Origin: Lentisphaeria bacterium
GTDB taxonomy: Bacteria > Verrucomicrobiota > Lentisphaeria > Victivallales > UBA1829
Reading direction: 5' to 3'
NCBI GenBank assembly: GCA_017456805.1
Contig: JAFTIQ010000010.1
Location: forward strand, 87,844 to 151,843
Length of the DNA stretch: 64,000 bases
Shown here: positions 41,645 through 52,525 of the stretch, one piece after another
Layout: each line of letters opens with the position of its first letter
Position numbering within the stretch: the first letter of the stretch is position 1
Program-made: the position numbers and the translations under genes
Notes under the pieces: generated by a model
Told to the model about the DNA's origin: nothing
The model's database searches: none
The model's input: the letters and a program-made list of their open reading frames with translations, nothing else

Positions 41645-44600
41645 ATGGAATTTGAAAATGCCCTTTTGAATACAGTGATTACCGTAGGTTCCGGAAAAAC
41701 CGTCTCCGGAATGATTTGGGATTCCGGAGAAACGGTAACAGTTACTTCCGGCGGTGTACTTGACGGTGCAGAGTTGACGCACAGAGCAGAATCATTAGTT
41801 CTGGAATCAGGCGCAATTCTCAAAGGGACTCTGACCGTCGGCGCACCAGTAACACTCAACGGGACAGTCAATGCTGCTGAAGCTGATATTGTATTGAATA
41901 TTTCCCGCCGCAAAGAGGAAGAGGGATTGTTATGGAATGATATTGCAGCTGCGGAAGCGAAATCCTATTCATTGACGGTGGATTCCAATCAAGATAAAGG
42001 AACCTACCGTCTGGCGGGAAATGCTTCAGAATTTGACGGAGTGATCACGGTTAAGAATTCTGCAGGAACGGAGTTGGGAACACTTTCTCTCAGTAACAAT
42101 ACTCTTGATTTTGATATTACCAGATACACACTTGCACTGAATGAAACCGGTGAGTTGACTGTTACAATTTCCTCCAATATCACCGATGACTCCAGCTATG
42201 TATTTCTTTATAAGGAAAATCATCTGATTTCTCACCTGCCGGATGGTTATGGATTGGAAGTCTCTTCGACTGGAGAATATGATCATCTTGTCGTCATTGA
42301 CAAAGGCGTTGCCGGGAATATCAAGATCAAATCCGGAGGAGTTGTTACGGTTTACGAAGGAGCGATTGCTGCCGGGCTTGAACAGGATATCGATGGGAAA
42401 CTCCGGTTTGATTATTCTGAGGGAGATACGACACTGATATCCGGAGTGAACCAGTATGGAGCGTTTCTGGTTCAGAATGATCATCTTTACAATGTTTCCG
42501 GAGAAAATGTCAATCTCAGAGGAAATTTAACCGTAACGGATTATCATTCCAATGGAGTTTTTACTGCTGAAGACGGTGTAAAAATCACTGGTATTTTTAC
42601 TGGGGGAAGCAATACGACGTTCAAAAAAGGCGTTGTTCTTTCTGATTGTACTATTACCGGATCTAATCTGAATTTTGAGTCTGGTATAACGGTTGCAGAT
42701 ACTGTTATCGGCAGCGGAAGTTCCCGTTATTTTCGAGGCGGTACTTATGAGAATGTCACGATTTCCGGAAATTACAATTACTTGTATGGAGGAATGTACA
42801 GTGATGTGACATTGGCTTCAGGTGCCACATTGTATGCCAATATCACACTTGACGGCACATTGACAATTCAGGAAAATGTCAGCCGTCCAAATTACGGCAC
42901 AGGTTATATTGATGCAGCCGGGAACACGATTGTCTTGGATTATACGGCCCGCAGTATCAACGATGGAGCTATCATTGATGGAAAATATATTTCTGAAGAT
43001 GCTGTTTTTCAAATTGATCTGCTTGCTGATCAGGGAATCGGGACCTACAATCTTATTGGCACCGGGCGGAACGATTATACGTTTACGATTTCAGCGGGAG
43101 ACCGGATTCTTGGAACTCTGACCGATGAGGATAATTCTTTTGAGTTCGGAAACTATGTTTACACGATCAACGGCGGAAAAGAACTGGTTATAGACGTTTC
43201 CGAAAATGCCGATAAGACATTTAATGTTCTTTTCTGGAATCAGGATAATACAGTTGGTCATTCAGCGGAACTCTTTTCTGCAGAAACTTCAAATAAAAAA
43301 TATAAAGAAATTCTTGTTCGCCGCAATGGTATTGCAGGGGATATCACCCTTGATGCCGGAGGATTGTTAGAGGTCAGATCCGGCGGAACCGCTGTTGGAA
43401 TCAATCAGAAAAACAATGCAGCATTGCGTTTTGACTATACACAGGGCGACAATACATTGATTTCCGGAGTGAATCAGTATGGGACTTTTATGGTTTCCAA
43501 TGATTTACTTTTGAATGTTGTTGGAGAAAGTGTTAATCTTTCCGGAGCGATTTCTGTCCAGGATTATCATTCTACGGGATTGCTCGCTGCATCAGAAGGG
43601 GTTTCTTTCACCGGGGTACTTAATACAGGAAGCAAGGAATCTGTTTTCGGAGAAAATAGTGATACGGCTGTTATTATTGATAATGCATTCGTCTCTGGCA
43701 GTGGCAAAAAATCATTTTATAATGTAGATGTCCGTGATTCTTCAGTTGAAGGATATACATATTTTTATGATGGAACTTATACAAATGTTACAGTGAACGG
43801 ATCTGCATATTTTTATGGCGGGACGTTTGCAGATTCCATATGGAACAGCGGCAATATTTTCAAAGATGTTTCCCTTTCCGGCACTCTTACTGTGACAGGA
43901 AATATTGGTTGTTATGGTACGATTAATGCCAATAACAATACAATCATTTTAGATTACAAAAACCGTACAGTATCCGGCAATGCAATGCTTTCGGCGAGCC
44001 GTGTATCTGAAGATGTTGTATTCCAGATTGATCTGTTAGATGATCAATCTGTGGGAACTTATACCATTTTGTCTGGAGCCGGCAGTTTCATTGATACGTT
44101 CAATATTTCTATTGAAGGAGATGTGATTGGAACACTCAATAATGAAAATACAACCTTTGAGTATGGTAACTTTTCGTATACAATGGGATGGGATGCTCTT
44201 ACCCAAACAATTACACTGACAATTGATATTGCAGAAAATGCCGATGAAAAGTTCAATGTCCTCTGTTATAATTCAGAAGATGTTCTTTCCTATGCAAAAG
44301 AATTGACAGATGTGATAATTGATGGTAAAGATTGTGCAAAAGTAACGGTTCGTAATAATGGCTGGCTTGCCAATACAAAGTTACAGAACGGAACATTAAC
44401 TGTTCGCAATGGAGGAACTGTTATTGGTTTGGAACAATCATCTACCGGAAGATTACGTTTTGATTATACAGCCGGGGATGATACACTGATTACTGGAGTA
44501 AACCAATATGGAACGTTCTTTGTCAGAGACAATTCTTTGATCAATGTTGTCGGTGAAAATGTCAATGTTTCCGGAGATGTTGTATTGCAGGAATATCACT

Positions 44601-47600
44601 CTGAAGGATCCTTCTACGGGAATGGTGTAACCATAACTGATAATTTTTACGGAAATGGTTCTTTTGAAAACTCCAATCTTATTGATACCAATATTACCGG
44701 AACTGCCAACATCTCTGGAGATACCAATACAGTTAACACTGTTTTTTCTGCTGTAAATATCTCAGATGGATATTTTGAAAAAACAACTGTTACAGGAAAA
44801 GCTGTGCTTTCCGGCGGAACGTATAATGATGTTATACTTTCCGGAGAAGCTTCTGTCAGAGGAAGAGTTTCTCTTGACGGAAGATTAATTATTGGAGAGA
44901 GTCTTGAATGTGCTTCAAGTTATTATGTGAACGGTGCGATTGATGCAAATGGTTATGAAGTTAATCTTGATTTGACAGACCGCACACCAATATCCTCAGC
45001 GTTAATCAATCTTGATCGTGTTTATAATGCTGATTTGACTATCACGATTTTTGATGATCAAACGCTTGGCACATATGCACTTGGTACAAAAGCTGCTGAT
45101 ATCGGAGTTGGAAATGGAGAAGGGTACTGGGATATTGATACCAATACTTGGCTTTACACAGAAGCGGTCCAAGGAGATCTTGATGGTGTGATTACAATCC
45201 GCAGCAGCGACGGAATTGAGCTTGCCCGTTGCACCGTTAATGGCGCGACAGAATATTATGGCAGATACAACTACCGCGTTTACACTGATGAAAATGATGA
45301 TCTTCAGCTTCGTATCGGCTGGAATAATAAGTCTGATATTACTTATGCCGCTGATGGTTATGATAACAACACATTCGCCAAGGCGACAGCACTTACAGGT
45401 AATATTGGATCATTGGATAAACTTACGATAGATTCTGCAAGTGATGTTGACTATTATAAGTTTACTCTTGATACTACAGGCCATTCCACAAGTTCTATTG
45501 GGATTAAATTCAATATGTGGAAGGGCGATCTTGACCTTTATCTTTACGACAATAATGGAACCCTTATTGATTATGCTAAAAGTGTAACTGACAATGAACG
45601 CCTTTCACTTCATAAACTTGCAGCTGGGGATTATTACCTCAAAGTCATTGGCAATGAAGGGAATGTCAATGAATACACTCTTAATTGGGATTTACCGAAA
45701 GCAAAAAGTTTAATTGACCCAACCGAAAACGGTAACGACAAAGCACACAGCTATCATCTTGGAAAGCTCAAGGAGTCCCTATCTGTTAATGCCGCTATTT
45801 CTAATTCAAAAGATGAAGACTGGTTTATGTTTATTCTCGAAAAAGGCATGACCAGTGCCGATTCAATTTCAATTACCTATGACAATACAGAGGCTGATTT
45901 AGAATTCCTGATTTACGGTTCCAATGGAAAAGATTTAATTGGACGTGGTACAAAAAACACAGATGGTAGTGTTACAACAAGCAACATCTCTTTTGCCGGA
46001 TTCAAACATGGCGTTTATTATGTGAGAGTTATCAGTGCAGATGGAGGGACTGTTGATTATACACTTGATGCCAATATAGGTACATCTAAAGTAAATCCAG
46101 ACAGATATGAGAATAATAATTCTCTCAAGAAAGCAACAAATCTTTATGCCATCAACGGGGATTATTCCATCGAAAATCTTTCAATTCACGATGGGGATGA
46201 TAAAGATTACTTCAAATTTAAGATTCTTGAAGATGGATCTGTTGATGATTACATTGCAATTAACCATGAAAACAAACGAGGAGATCTTGACATTGAAATC
46301 CTTGATACAGAAGGAAATGTGATTGCGTATTCCCGTACAGCAGAAAACTCTGACACCGTCAGTTTGAATGGCTTGAAGGCTGGAGAATATTATATCAAAG
46401 TTTCCGGTTATAATGATACAGCATTCAATGATTACGTGTTAAGTTATCATTTTACCAATTCAGCATTGATTGCTTCTGATGTATATGAAGGAATCGAAGA
46501 TATTGATGGAGCCATTGATATTCGGCAAAGTCAAACAATCAGAGATTTAAGTATAGCATCTGTCAAGCATGATGATGAAACTCAAGCAGATACATTCAAA
46601 ATCACATTGGATTATGATGCTTGGAAGTCCAGCAAAATCATCTTGACTGATTATCGTTCTGATTGGGAAGGTTTAAATTACACTCTATCAACCGATATTT
46701 CCGGAAAAAATTCAGTCGCAAGCGGAATCGGTTCCGAGATATCTCTGGCCGGTCTCCGTGCTGGTGAGTATTATCTAACGGTTAATACTCCTGTGAAAAA
46801 TCAATACAGTGAATATTCCGTTATTGCCCAACATATTCCTGACAGTACGACAGAAATTGAAAATACTTGGAGTATTTTTGTTTATCTTGCCGGGGACAAC
46901 AACCTTGAAGGTGCGTATCTTACAGAATTGCTTTATATGCAAAAAGCAGTGCTCCCGGAAAATGTTGAAGTTTATGTACTCATGGACCGTAGTGGGGAAT
47001 ATTCTACTGATCAGCGGAATTGGACTGATACCCGAGTTGGAAAGATTCGTCACAGTAATGGAGGGGCTGTCTCTGTTGAGTGGCTGTATTTTGACGGCAT
47101 CAATACTGATACCTATGTAAATACGTCTAATCTTGACCAGATGCAGGAATGGGATACTGGAGATGTTGCAACTCTGGAAGCTTTCTTGGATTGGGGAATG
47201 CAGGCGGGGCGTGCCGATAATTATGCCCTCATAATGAAAGATCATGGGACTTCGCTGGGCTGGAACTCATCTGACGAAAACAGTAATTCTATGATGAGCA
47301 TTACGGAAATATCCGACTTGCTCAAGCAGGAAAAATATGATGATATTTCTGTCGTCGCTTTTGATCAGTGTCTGATGGGAAGTGATGTCGTCATTACAGA
47401 AATGGAAAATACTGTTGATTATGTTGTGGCCTCTGAGGCTGTTGGTTATACTCCAAATCAGCTGATGATGTATAAGGTCCTGTTCAATTCCCTTGAAACA
47501 AACATGACCGCAGAAGAACTTGCAGAAAAAATGGTTGCGAGCTGCAACTGTTCAGGTGCACTGGATTTGACTCTTGCTGCATTTGATACCAGTGACACAT

Positions 47601-50600
47601 ATCTATCAACTGCATTAAATAAATTTGCCTCTTATGCAAATGATTTTACTTATGCAGATTGGACCGCTCTCTGTACCGCTTTTGGAACAGCATTTAATTA
47701 CGGCGATGAGATTTGTGCGTTTTCTGACTTGGTTAGCATTTTGAGAGAGGCTCAGAACTTTACGATTTCATCAACTCTTGATTCCGCTTTGACTGAGTTG
47801 ATTACCGTGATTACCAATGATATTATCAAAGACTCTCAAATCACACCAACCTCCTATGGAACTGGATTGGCAGTTTTCAATCCGGTTCTGTCCAGCGATC
47901 AAATGAATCAATATTGCTATATCGGAGGTGAATCATTAGATTATTATTCCAGTTCCATTGGTCAAATGGCATGGGGAGATCTTCTTTATACAATCGGACA
48001 ACTTGCCAATGATGTTTCCAGTTTTATGGTTGAAAACGCAGGAAAATTAACATTTAATGATTTTGATTACTATTTTGGAGAAGATAATAAAGAAATTATT
48101 ATAAATCTGGGGGCTTTCTCTGGTAATGGTATGACTTTAGAAGGATTGTACACCGCAAAAACAGCTCGTTTCAACATCGAAATGATGCAGAAAGGGCTTG
48201 AAGGGGATGCAATCCGTGTAGTTGCAGATACTGCGGATGCCAACATTACCATTACGTTGATACAAACAATACCTACAGATTCAGGGGAAGAAAAAAATAT
48301 TCGTCGTATCAGCGAAAATGGGGTCCTTTCCCTCGCTGGTATTGATTTTACAGAATCCGGAGCATATTCCGACTATGAACTTGTGATTACAACTGATACT
48401 CCAACCTCTTACACAATGTGTTTTGAGGCAGATTGGGCCAGTGGTGTTGACAGATTTGATTTCGCCCGTACTGGAGATATTGATCCAGATAAAGGAGGAA
48501 ATAATATACTCGATAAAGCGACAACCCTTGCGGCCGGAACTTACGCCGGTTTAATGACATATGCTGGAGATGCTGATTATTATCAACTGAAAACCGTCTA
48601 TGCGGATGAATTGAATGTTACCATCACCGGTACAAATTTGATCGTAAAAGAATTTGATCTTTCTGGAAACGAAATTCAAAATACTGTGGCCGAGGATGGA
48701 GAATATACTCTCAAAGTCAAAAATGGGAATTATCTTTACATTGAAGGGAATGCAAAGATAACAACCAATGACCCAACCTGTTATGTTCTTGCAATAAGTG
48801 ATGTCGAAAGTACTTACGTTTCAGCATCCAAAGTTGAGATCCCGACTATTGAAATAAAGGTCGACACAGAAACTCCTGTACAAACATTACCAGTAACTGT
48901 AATCGTCACTGAAAATGCAAAAAGCTTCTATTCTTCAGACCTAATTAACTGGACGGAATTTAATAACAGTATAATTCTCGACACCAATGGAAGATATTAT
49001 TTTAAAGCAGTTGGAACAAATGGAATGGAAAGTCAATATACTTCGTTGAATATCGAAAATATTGATTCCGCAGCACCAACACTTGATATTTCCGGCAATC
49101 CAGATATATGGACGAACAAAGATATTATTCTGACAGCTTCCGCGAGTGATGGAATTATTGAATATTTCAACGGTACAGAATGGGTCGCTGGTAACAGCTT
49201 GACTGTCACTGAAAATGGAACTTATCAGTTCAGAGTAACCGATGCAGCCGGAAATGTCACAGAAAAATCTGTCGTTGTCGACAAGATCGATAAGGTCGCA
49301 CCGACTTTGGAAATCTCTGGTAATGCAACTGATTGGACAAATCAGGATGTCATTCTCAACGCAAATGTCAGCGATGGAACCGTCGAATATTTTAACGGCT
49401 CTGATTGGGTCGCTGGTAACAGCTTGACTGTCTCTGAAAATGGAACTTATCAGTTCAGAGTAACCGATGCGGCGGGCAACATCACAGAAAAATCTGTCGT
49501 TGTCGACAAGATCGATAAGGTCGCACCGACTTTGGAAATCTCTGGTAATGCAACTGAATGGACGAATAAGGATGTTATTCTTACTGCGACCGTCAGTGAC
49601 GGAACAGTCGAATATTTCAACGGTACAGATTGGGTCGCTGGTAACAGCTTGACTGTCACTGAAAACGGCACTTATCAGTTCAGAGTAACCGATGCGGCGG
49701 GCAACATCACAGAAAAATCTGTCGTTGTCGACAAGATCGATAAGGTCGCGCCGACTTTGGATATTTCCGGCAATACAACGGAATGGACGAATAAGGATGT
49801 TATTCTTAGTGCGACCGTCAGCGACGGAACAGTCGAATATTTCAACGGCTCTGAATGGATTGAAGGAAATAAACTAACCGTCGGTGAAAACGGCACTTAT
49901 CAGTTCAGAGTAACTGATGCCGCAGGCAACGTCACAGAAAAATCCGTCGTGGTTGAAAAAATCGATAAAGTCGCACCGACTTTGGAAATCTCCGGCAATA
50001 CAACGGAATGGACAAATCAGGATGTCATTCTCAGCGCAAGTGTCAGCGATGGAACCGTAGAATATTTCAACGGCTCCGATTGGGTCGCTGGCGATAAATT
50101 TACCGTCGGTGAAAATGGAACTTATCAGTTCAGAGTAACCGATGCGGCGGGCAATGTCACAGAAAAATCCGTCGTCGTTGATAAAATTGATAAAGTTGCG
50201 CCGACTTTGGATATTTCCGGCAATGCAACGGAATGGACGAATAAGGATGTTATTCTTACTGCGACCGTCAGCGACGGAACAGTCGAGTATTTCAATGGCT
50301 CTGAATGGATTGAAGGAAATAAACTAACCGTCGGGGAAAACGGCACTTATCAGTTCAGAGTAACCGATGCGGCTGGCAACGTCACAGAAAAATCCGTCGT
50401 CGTCGACAAGATCGATAAGGTCGCACCGACTTTGGAAATCTCTGGTAATGCAACTGAATGGACGAATCAAGATGTTGTATTGATTGCTGCTATCAGTGAC
50501 GGAACCGTAGAATATTTCAACGGCTCTGAATGGGTCGCTGGTAACAGCTTGACTATCACTGAAAACGGCACTTATCAGTTCAGAGTAACCGATGCGGCTG

Positions 50601-52525
50601 GCAACGTCACAGAAAAATCCGTCGTCGTTGATAAAATTGATAAAGTTGCGCCGACTTTGGATATTTCCGGCAATACAACGGAATGGACGAATAAGAATGT
50701 TATTCTTACTGCGACCGTCAGCGACGGAACAGTCGAATATTTCAACGGCTCTGAATGGGTCGCTGGTAACAGCTTGACTGTCACTGAGAACGGCACTTAT
50801 CAGTTCAGAGTAACCGATGCGGCGGGCAACATCACAGAAAAATCCGTCGTCGTCGACAAGATCGATAAGGTCGCACCGACGATTGATATTCATTTGAGTT
50901 CAAACAATTGGACACATAATGCTGTAACCGCAAACACAATGTTCAATGACGATTTGAGCGGCATTTCCGAAGTGGAATATAGTTTCAATGCTCAGGATTG
51001 GATTGTCGGAACGAGTGCAACGGTTCAAAACAACGGCACAATCTATTGGAAAGCAACCGATTTTGCGGGCAATGTTTCCTATACCTCAAGCGTTGTTTCA
51101 AACATTGTTGCAATTGATCCGGAAACAGAAAGCCCCGTCCATGTTTACTCCGGAGGATTGTTGATAAAAGATGGCGTAAGCTTTGATAATGAACATATTA
51201 CATCGGATCATCTCATGTATGTAACCAGCGGTGGGATCGCTAATAACACCACCGTCAACGGCGGTTCTCTGGCAGTCCATGAGGGCGCAAAAGTTACAGG
51301 CGTCACGTTCAAAAACGGCGGTACCATGAACTATTACGGCGGGACGGCTTACAATGTTGAGTTGGGCTATGGCGGGATTATGACCATCGAAAGCGGTGCT
51401 GTTCGGAACGGACAGATTGCTGACAAAGGACAGATGTTTGTTTCCAATGGCGGAGTTGCCAGCGGGGCAATCATTAAAAACGGCGGGGTTCAGCACGTTC
51501 TCTCCGGCGGCAGCGCGGATGATACTCAGATTTGGCTGAATGGTGTCGTTCATGTCTCCTCCGGTGCTGTTGTAACTGACATGCTGACCAAACATGGAGC
51601 AAAGGTTCATGTCTTCGGCGGAACAATTTCCAACACGACAATGGAACGCGGAATCACCTCCGTTTATCAGGGAGGAACTGCGGTTGAAACGGAAGTCGGT
51701 TACGGCGCATATCTGATGCTTGGATTCACAAGTGATGGTTGTTCCGGAGTTGCAAGTTCTTATGATACAACCGTTCTTTCCGGCGGAGGTTTGACTGTCA
51801 TGTCCGGTGCAGTCGCTGAGGATAATGTGATTTACGGAACATTGAACTGTAATAACGGTGGTATCCTGCTCGGTGAAACCACGATTCACAGTCGGGCGAA
51901 CCTAGCTGGAAATGCAGTTGTGACGGATGAAACATCGATTACATTTGATGTATCGGAACGTTCGGCATCTGCAATGCAGGAATCCTATCGCGAAGCAATG
52001 CTCAACAGTTATTATGTTGCTCGCAAAGCTGATATGACGATTTCTGTCAGTACAGATCAGGCGGAAGGTTCTTATATCCTCGCTAACTGGGCGTTGGAAG
52101 CAAAGAAAGGTACGTTCACTCTTGAAGTCGACGGTACAGAAGTCGGAACCTTCTCAACGACAAAGAGTTTGACTTATGACGGTAAGACTTATTCTCTCTA
52201 TTGTTTCGATGATGCAACAAACAGTAAGGCTTTGACCTTGAAAGTTTGTGATACAACCGCAAGGGATGCTTGGACTAATCTTGGATCCGGCGATTTTGAT
52301 GGTGATGGCATCGAAGAATCGTTGGTATCTGACGGTACAAATCTTTATGCTGCAAGTGAAGATCTCTGGTTTGGTAATTTGTCCGCGACGGAGGAAATTG
52401 CAAGTATCACGGATTATAACAATGACGGAACGGATGATTTGTTAATTCACAACACAGCCACCGATCAAATGACCGCATGGCTTGTCAAGGATGGAACAAC
52501 GTACAAGACATTAGCAATAATGTAA
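41645..52525 (+). CDS. Giant (3626 aa) secreted clostripain-like peptidase with AIDA, PPC, Ig-like and FG-GAP regions
   Basis: No Sec signal or autotransporter barrel. In order: AIDA-like strands and a shared GTYRLAGNASEFDGVITV module (~1-180); three long units of about 342 residues (~180-1220), each with LRFDY...LI(S/T)GVNQYG; at least three PPC-like domains (~1236-1735, DVDYYKFTL, GDLDLYLYD, AAGDYYLKV); a C11 clostripain-type peptidase (~1739-2200) with IFVYLAGDNNLEGAYL, His1867 in MKDHGTSLGWN and Cys1909 in AFDQCLMGSD; another PPC-like stretch; eight Ig-like repeats of 75 residues plus a ninth diverged one (~2476-3160); AIDA repeats (~3165-3420); the shared beta module; and a short FG-GAP end (DFDGDGIEESLV, DYNNDGTDDLLI). 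C11 enzymes cut after basic residues and often self-process. Secretion by the type I system is inferred. Confidence 0.87.
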   Translation: MEFENALLNTVITVGSGKTVSGMIWDSGETVTVTSGGVLDGAELTHRAESLVLESGAILKGTLTVGAPVTLNGTVNAAEADIVLNISRRKEEEGLLWNDIAAAEAKSYSLTVDSNQDKGTYRLAGNASEFDGVITVKNSAGTELGTLSLSNNTLDFDITRYTLALNETGELTVTISSNITDDSSYVFLYKENHLISHLPDGYGLEVSSTGEYDHLVVIDKGVAGNIKIKSGGVVTVYEGAIAAGLEQDIDGKLRFDYSEGDTTLISGVNQYGAFLVQNDHLYNVSGENVNLRGNLTVTDYHSNGVFTAEDGVKITGIFTGGSNTTFKKGVVLSDCTITGSNLNFESGITVADTVIGSGSSRYFRGGTYENVTISGNYNYLYGGMYSDVTLASGATLYANITLDGTLTIQENVSRPNYGTGYIDAAGNTIVLDYTARSINDGAIIDGKYISEDAVFQIDLLADQGIGTYNLIGTGRNDYTFTISAGDRILGTLTDEDNSFEFGNYVYTINGGKELVIDVSENADKTFNVLFWNQDNTVGHSAELFSAETSNKKYKEILVRRNGIAGDITLDAGGLLEVRSGGTAVGINQKNNAALRFDYTQGDNTLISGVNQYGTFMVSNDLLLNVVGESVNLSGAISVQDYHSTGLLAASEGVSFTGVLNTGSKESVFGENSDTAVIIDNAFVSGSGKKSFYNVDVRDSSVEGYTYFYDGTYTNVTVNGSAYFYGGTFADSIWNSGNIFKDVSLSGTLTVTGNIGCYGTINANNNTIILDYKNRTVSGNAMLSASRVSEDVVFQIDLLDDQSVGTYTILSGAGSFIDTFNISIEGDVIGTLNNENTTFEYGNFSYTMGWDALTQTITLTIDIAENADEKFNVLCYNSEDVLSYAKELTDVIIDGKDCAKVTVRNNGWLANTKLQNGTLTVRNGGTVIGLEQSSTGRLRFDYTAGDDTLITGVNQYGTFFVRDNSLINVVGENVNVSGDVVLQEYHSEGSFYGNGVTITDNFYGNGSFENSNLIDTNITGTANISGDTNTVNTVFSAVNISDGYFEKTTVTGKAVLSGGTYNDVILSGEASVRGRVSLDGRLIIGESLECASSYYVNGAIDANGYEVNLDLTDRTPISSALINLDRVYNADLTITIFDDQTLGTYALGTKAADIGVGNGEGYWDIDTNTWLYTEAVQGDLDGVITIRSSDGIELARCTVNGATEYYGRYNYRVYTDENDDLQLRIGWNNKSDITYAADGYDNNTFAKATALTGNIGSLDKLTIDSASDVDYYKFTLDTTGHSTSSIGIKFNMWKGDLDLYLYDNNGTLIDYAKSVTDNERLSLHKLAAGDYYLKVIGNEGNVNEYTLNWDLPKAKSLIDPTENGNDKAHSYHLGKLKESLSVNAAISNSKDEDWFMFILEKGMTSADSISITYDNTEADLEFLIYGSNGKDLIGRGTKNTDGSVTTSNISFAGFKHGVYYVRVISADGGTVDYTLDANIGTSKVNPDRYENNNSLKKATNLYAINGDYSIENLSIHDGDDKDYFKFKILEDGSVDDYIAINHENKRGDLDIEILDTEGNVIAYSRTAENSDTVSLNGLKAGEYYIKVSGYNDTAFNDYVLSYHFTNSALIASDVYEGIEDIDGAIDIRQSQTIRDLSIASVKHDDETQADTFKITLDYDAWKSSKIILTDYRSDWEGLNYTLSTDISGKNSVASGIGSEISLAGLRAGEYYLTVNTPVKNQYSEYSVIAQHIPDSTTEIENTWSIFVYLAGDNNLEGAYLTELLYMQKAVLPENVEVYVLMDRSGEYSTDQRNWTDTRVGKIRHSNGGAVSVEWLYFDGINTDTYVNTSNLDQMQEWDTGDVATLEAFLDWGMQAGRADNYALIMKDHGTSLGWNSSDENSNSMMSITEISDLLKQEKYDDISVVAFDQCLMGSDVVITEMENTVDYVVASEAVGYTPNQLMMYKVLFNSLETNMTAEELAEKMVASCNCSGALDLTLAAFDTSDTYLSTALNKFASYANDFTYADWTALCTAFGTAFNYGDEICAFSDLVSILREAQNFTISSTLDSALTELITVITNDIIKDSQITPTSYGTGLAVFNPVLSSDQMNQYCYIGGESLDYYSSSIGQMAWGDLLYTIGQLANDVSSFMVENAGKLTFNDFDYYFGEDNKEIIINLGAFSGNGMTLEGLYTAKTARFNIEMMQKGLEGDAIRVVADTADANITITLIQTIPTDSGEEKNIRRISENGVLSLAGIDFTESGAYSDYELVITTDTPTSYTMCFEADWASGVDRFDFARTGDIDPDKGGNNILDKATTLAAGTYAGLMTYAGDADYYQLKTVYADELNVTITGTNLIVKEFDLSGNEIQNTVAEDGEYTLKVKNGNYLYIEGNAKITTNDPTCYVLAISDVESTYVSASKVEIPTIEIKVDTETPVQTLPVTVIVTENAKSFYSSDLINWTEFNNSIILDTNGRYYFKAVGTNGMESQYTSLNIENIDSAAPTLDISGNPDIWTNKDIILTASASDGIIEYFNGTEWVAGNSLTVTENGTYQFRVTDAAGNVTEKSVVVDKIDKVAPTLEISGNATDWTNQDVILNANVSDGTVEYFNGSDWVAGNSLTVSENGTYQFRVTDAAGNITEKSVVVDKIDKVAPTLEISGNATEWTNKDVILTATVSDGTVEYFNGTDWVAGNSLTVTENGTYQFRVTDAAGNITEKSVVVDKIDKVAPTLDISGNTTEWTNKDVILSATVSDGTVEYFNGSEWIEGNKLTVGENGTYQFRVTDAAGNVTEKSVVVEKIDKVAPTLEISGNTTEWTNQDVILSASVSDGTVEYFNGSDWVAGDKFTVGENGTYQFRVTDAAGNVTEKSVVVDKIDKVAPTLDISGNATEWTNKDVILTATVSDGTVEYFNGSEWIEGNKLTVGENGTYQFRVTDAAGNVTEKSVVVDKIDKVAPTLEISGNATEWTNQDVVLIAAISDGTVEYFNGSEWVAGNSLTITENGTYQFRVTDAAGNVTEKSVVVDKIDKVAPTLDISGNTTEWTNKNVILTATVSDGTVEYFNGSEWVAGNSLTVTENGTYQFRVTDAAGNITEKSVVVDKIDKVAPTIDIHLSSNNWTHNAVTANTMFNDDLSGISEVEYSFNAQDWIVGTSATVQNNGTIYWKATDFAGNVSYTSSVVSNIVAIDPETESPVHVYSGGLLIKDGVSFDNEHITSDHLMYVTSGGIANNTTVNGGSLAVHEGAKVTGVTFKNGGTMNYYGGTAYNVELGYGGIMTIESGAVRNGQIADKGQMFVSNGGVASGAIIKNGGVQHVLSGGSADDTQIWLNGVVHVSSGAVVTDMLTKHGAKVHVFGGTISNTTMERGITSVYQGGTAVETEVGYGAYLMLGFTSDGCSGVASSYDTTVLSGGGLTVMSGAVAEDNVIYGTLNCNNGGILLGETTIHSRANLAGNAVVTDETSITFDVSERSASAMQESYREAMLNSYYVARKADMTISVSTDQAEGSYILANWALEAKKGTFTLEVDGTEVGTFSTTKSLTYDGKTYSLYCFDDATNSKALTLKVCDTTARDAWTNLGSGDFDGDGIEESLVSDGTNLYAASEDLWFGNLSATEEIASITDYNNDGTDDLLIHNTATDQMTAWLVKDGTTYKTLAIM
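42180..45330 (+). repeat. Three ~1.03-kb diverged coding repeats
   Basis: The signature coding for RFDY...GVNQYG begins near 42400, 43425 and 44450, a period of about 1025 bases. Each unit has AIDA-like beta strands and a D(L/I)L-D-DQ-x-GTY module. Divergence between units is clear, so these are old duplications. Confidence 0.8.
49075..50875 (+). repeat. Eight 225-bp tandem repeats encoding Ig-like domains
   Basis: Each 225-bp unit encodes 75 residues beginning APTL(D/E)ISGN and ending with TDAAGN(V/I)TEKSVVV plus DKIDKV or EKIDKV. Units are near-identical at the DNA level and fall into alternating subtypes (WVAGNSLTVTENG versus WIEGNKLTVGENG). A ninth degenerate unit follows to about 51110. 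Confidence 0.92.

Noticed and set aside
41600..41660. The two giant peptidase genes as one frameshifted gene
   Set aside because: The second gene has its own AGGAGG ribosome site 9-10 bases before ATG, and the first ends in a normal way after its beta module.
37527..52525. Classical type V autotransporters
   Set aside because: AIDA-type repeats are present, but no Sec signal peptide and no C-terminal beta-barrel ending in an aromatic residue; RTX and FG-GAP units fit type I export better.
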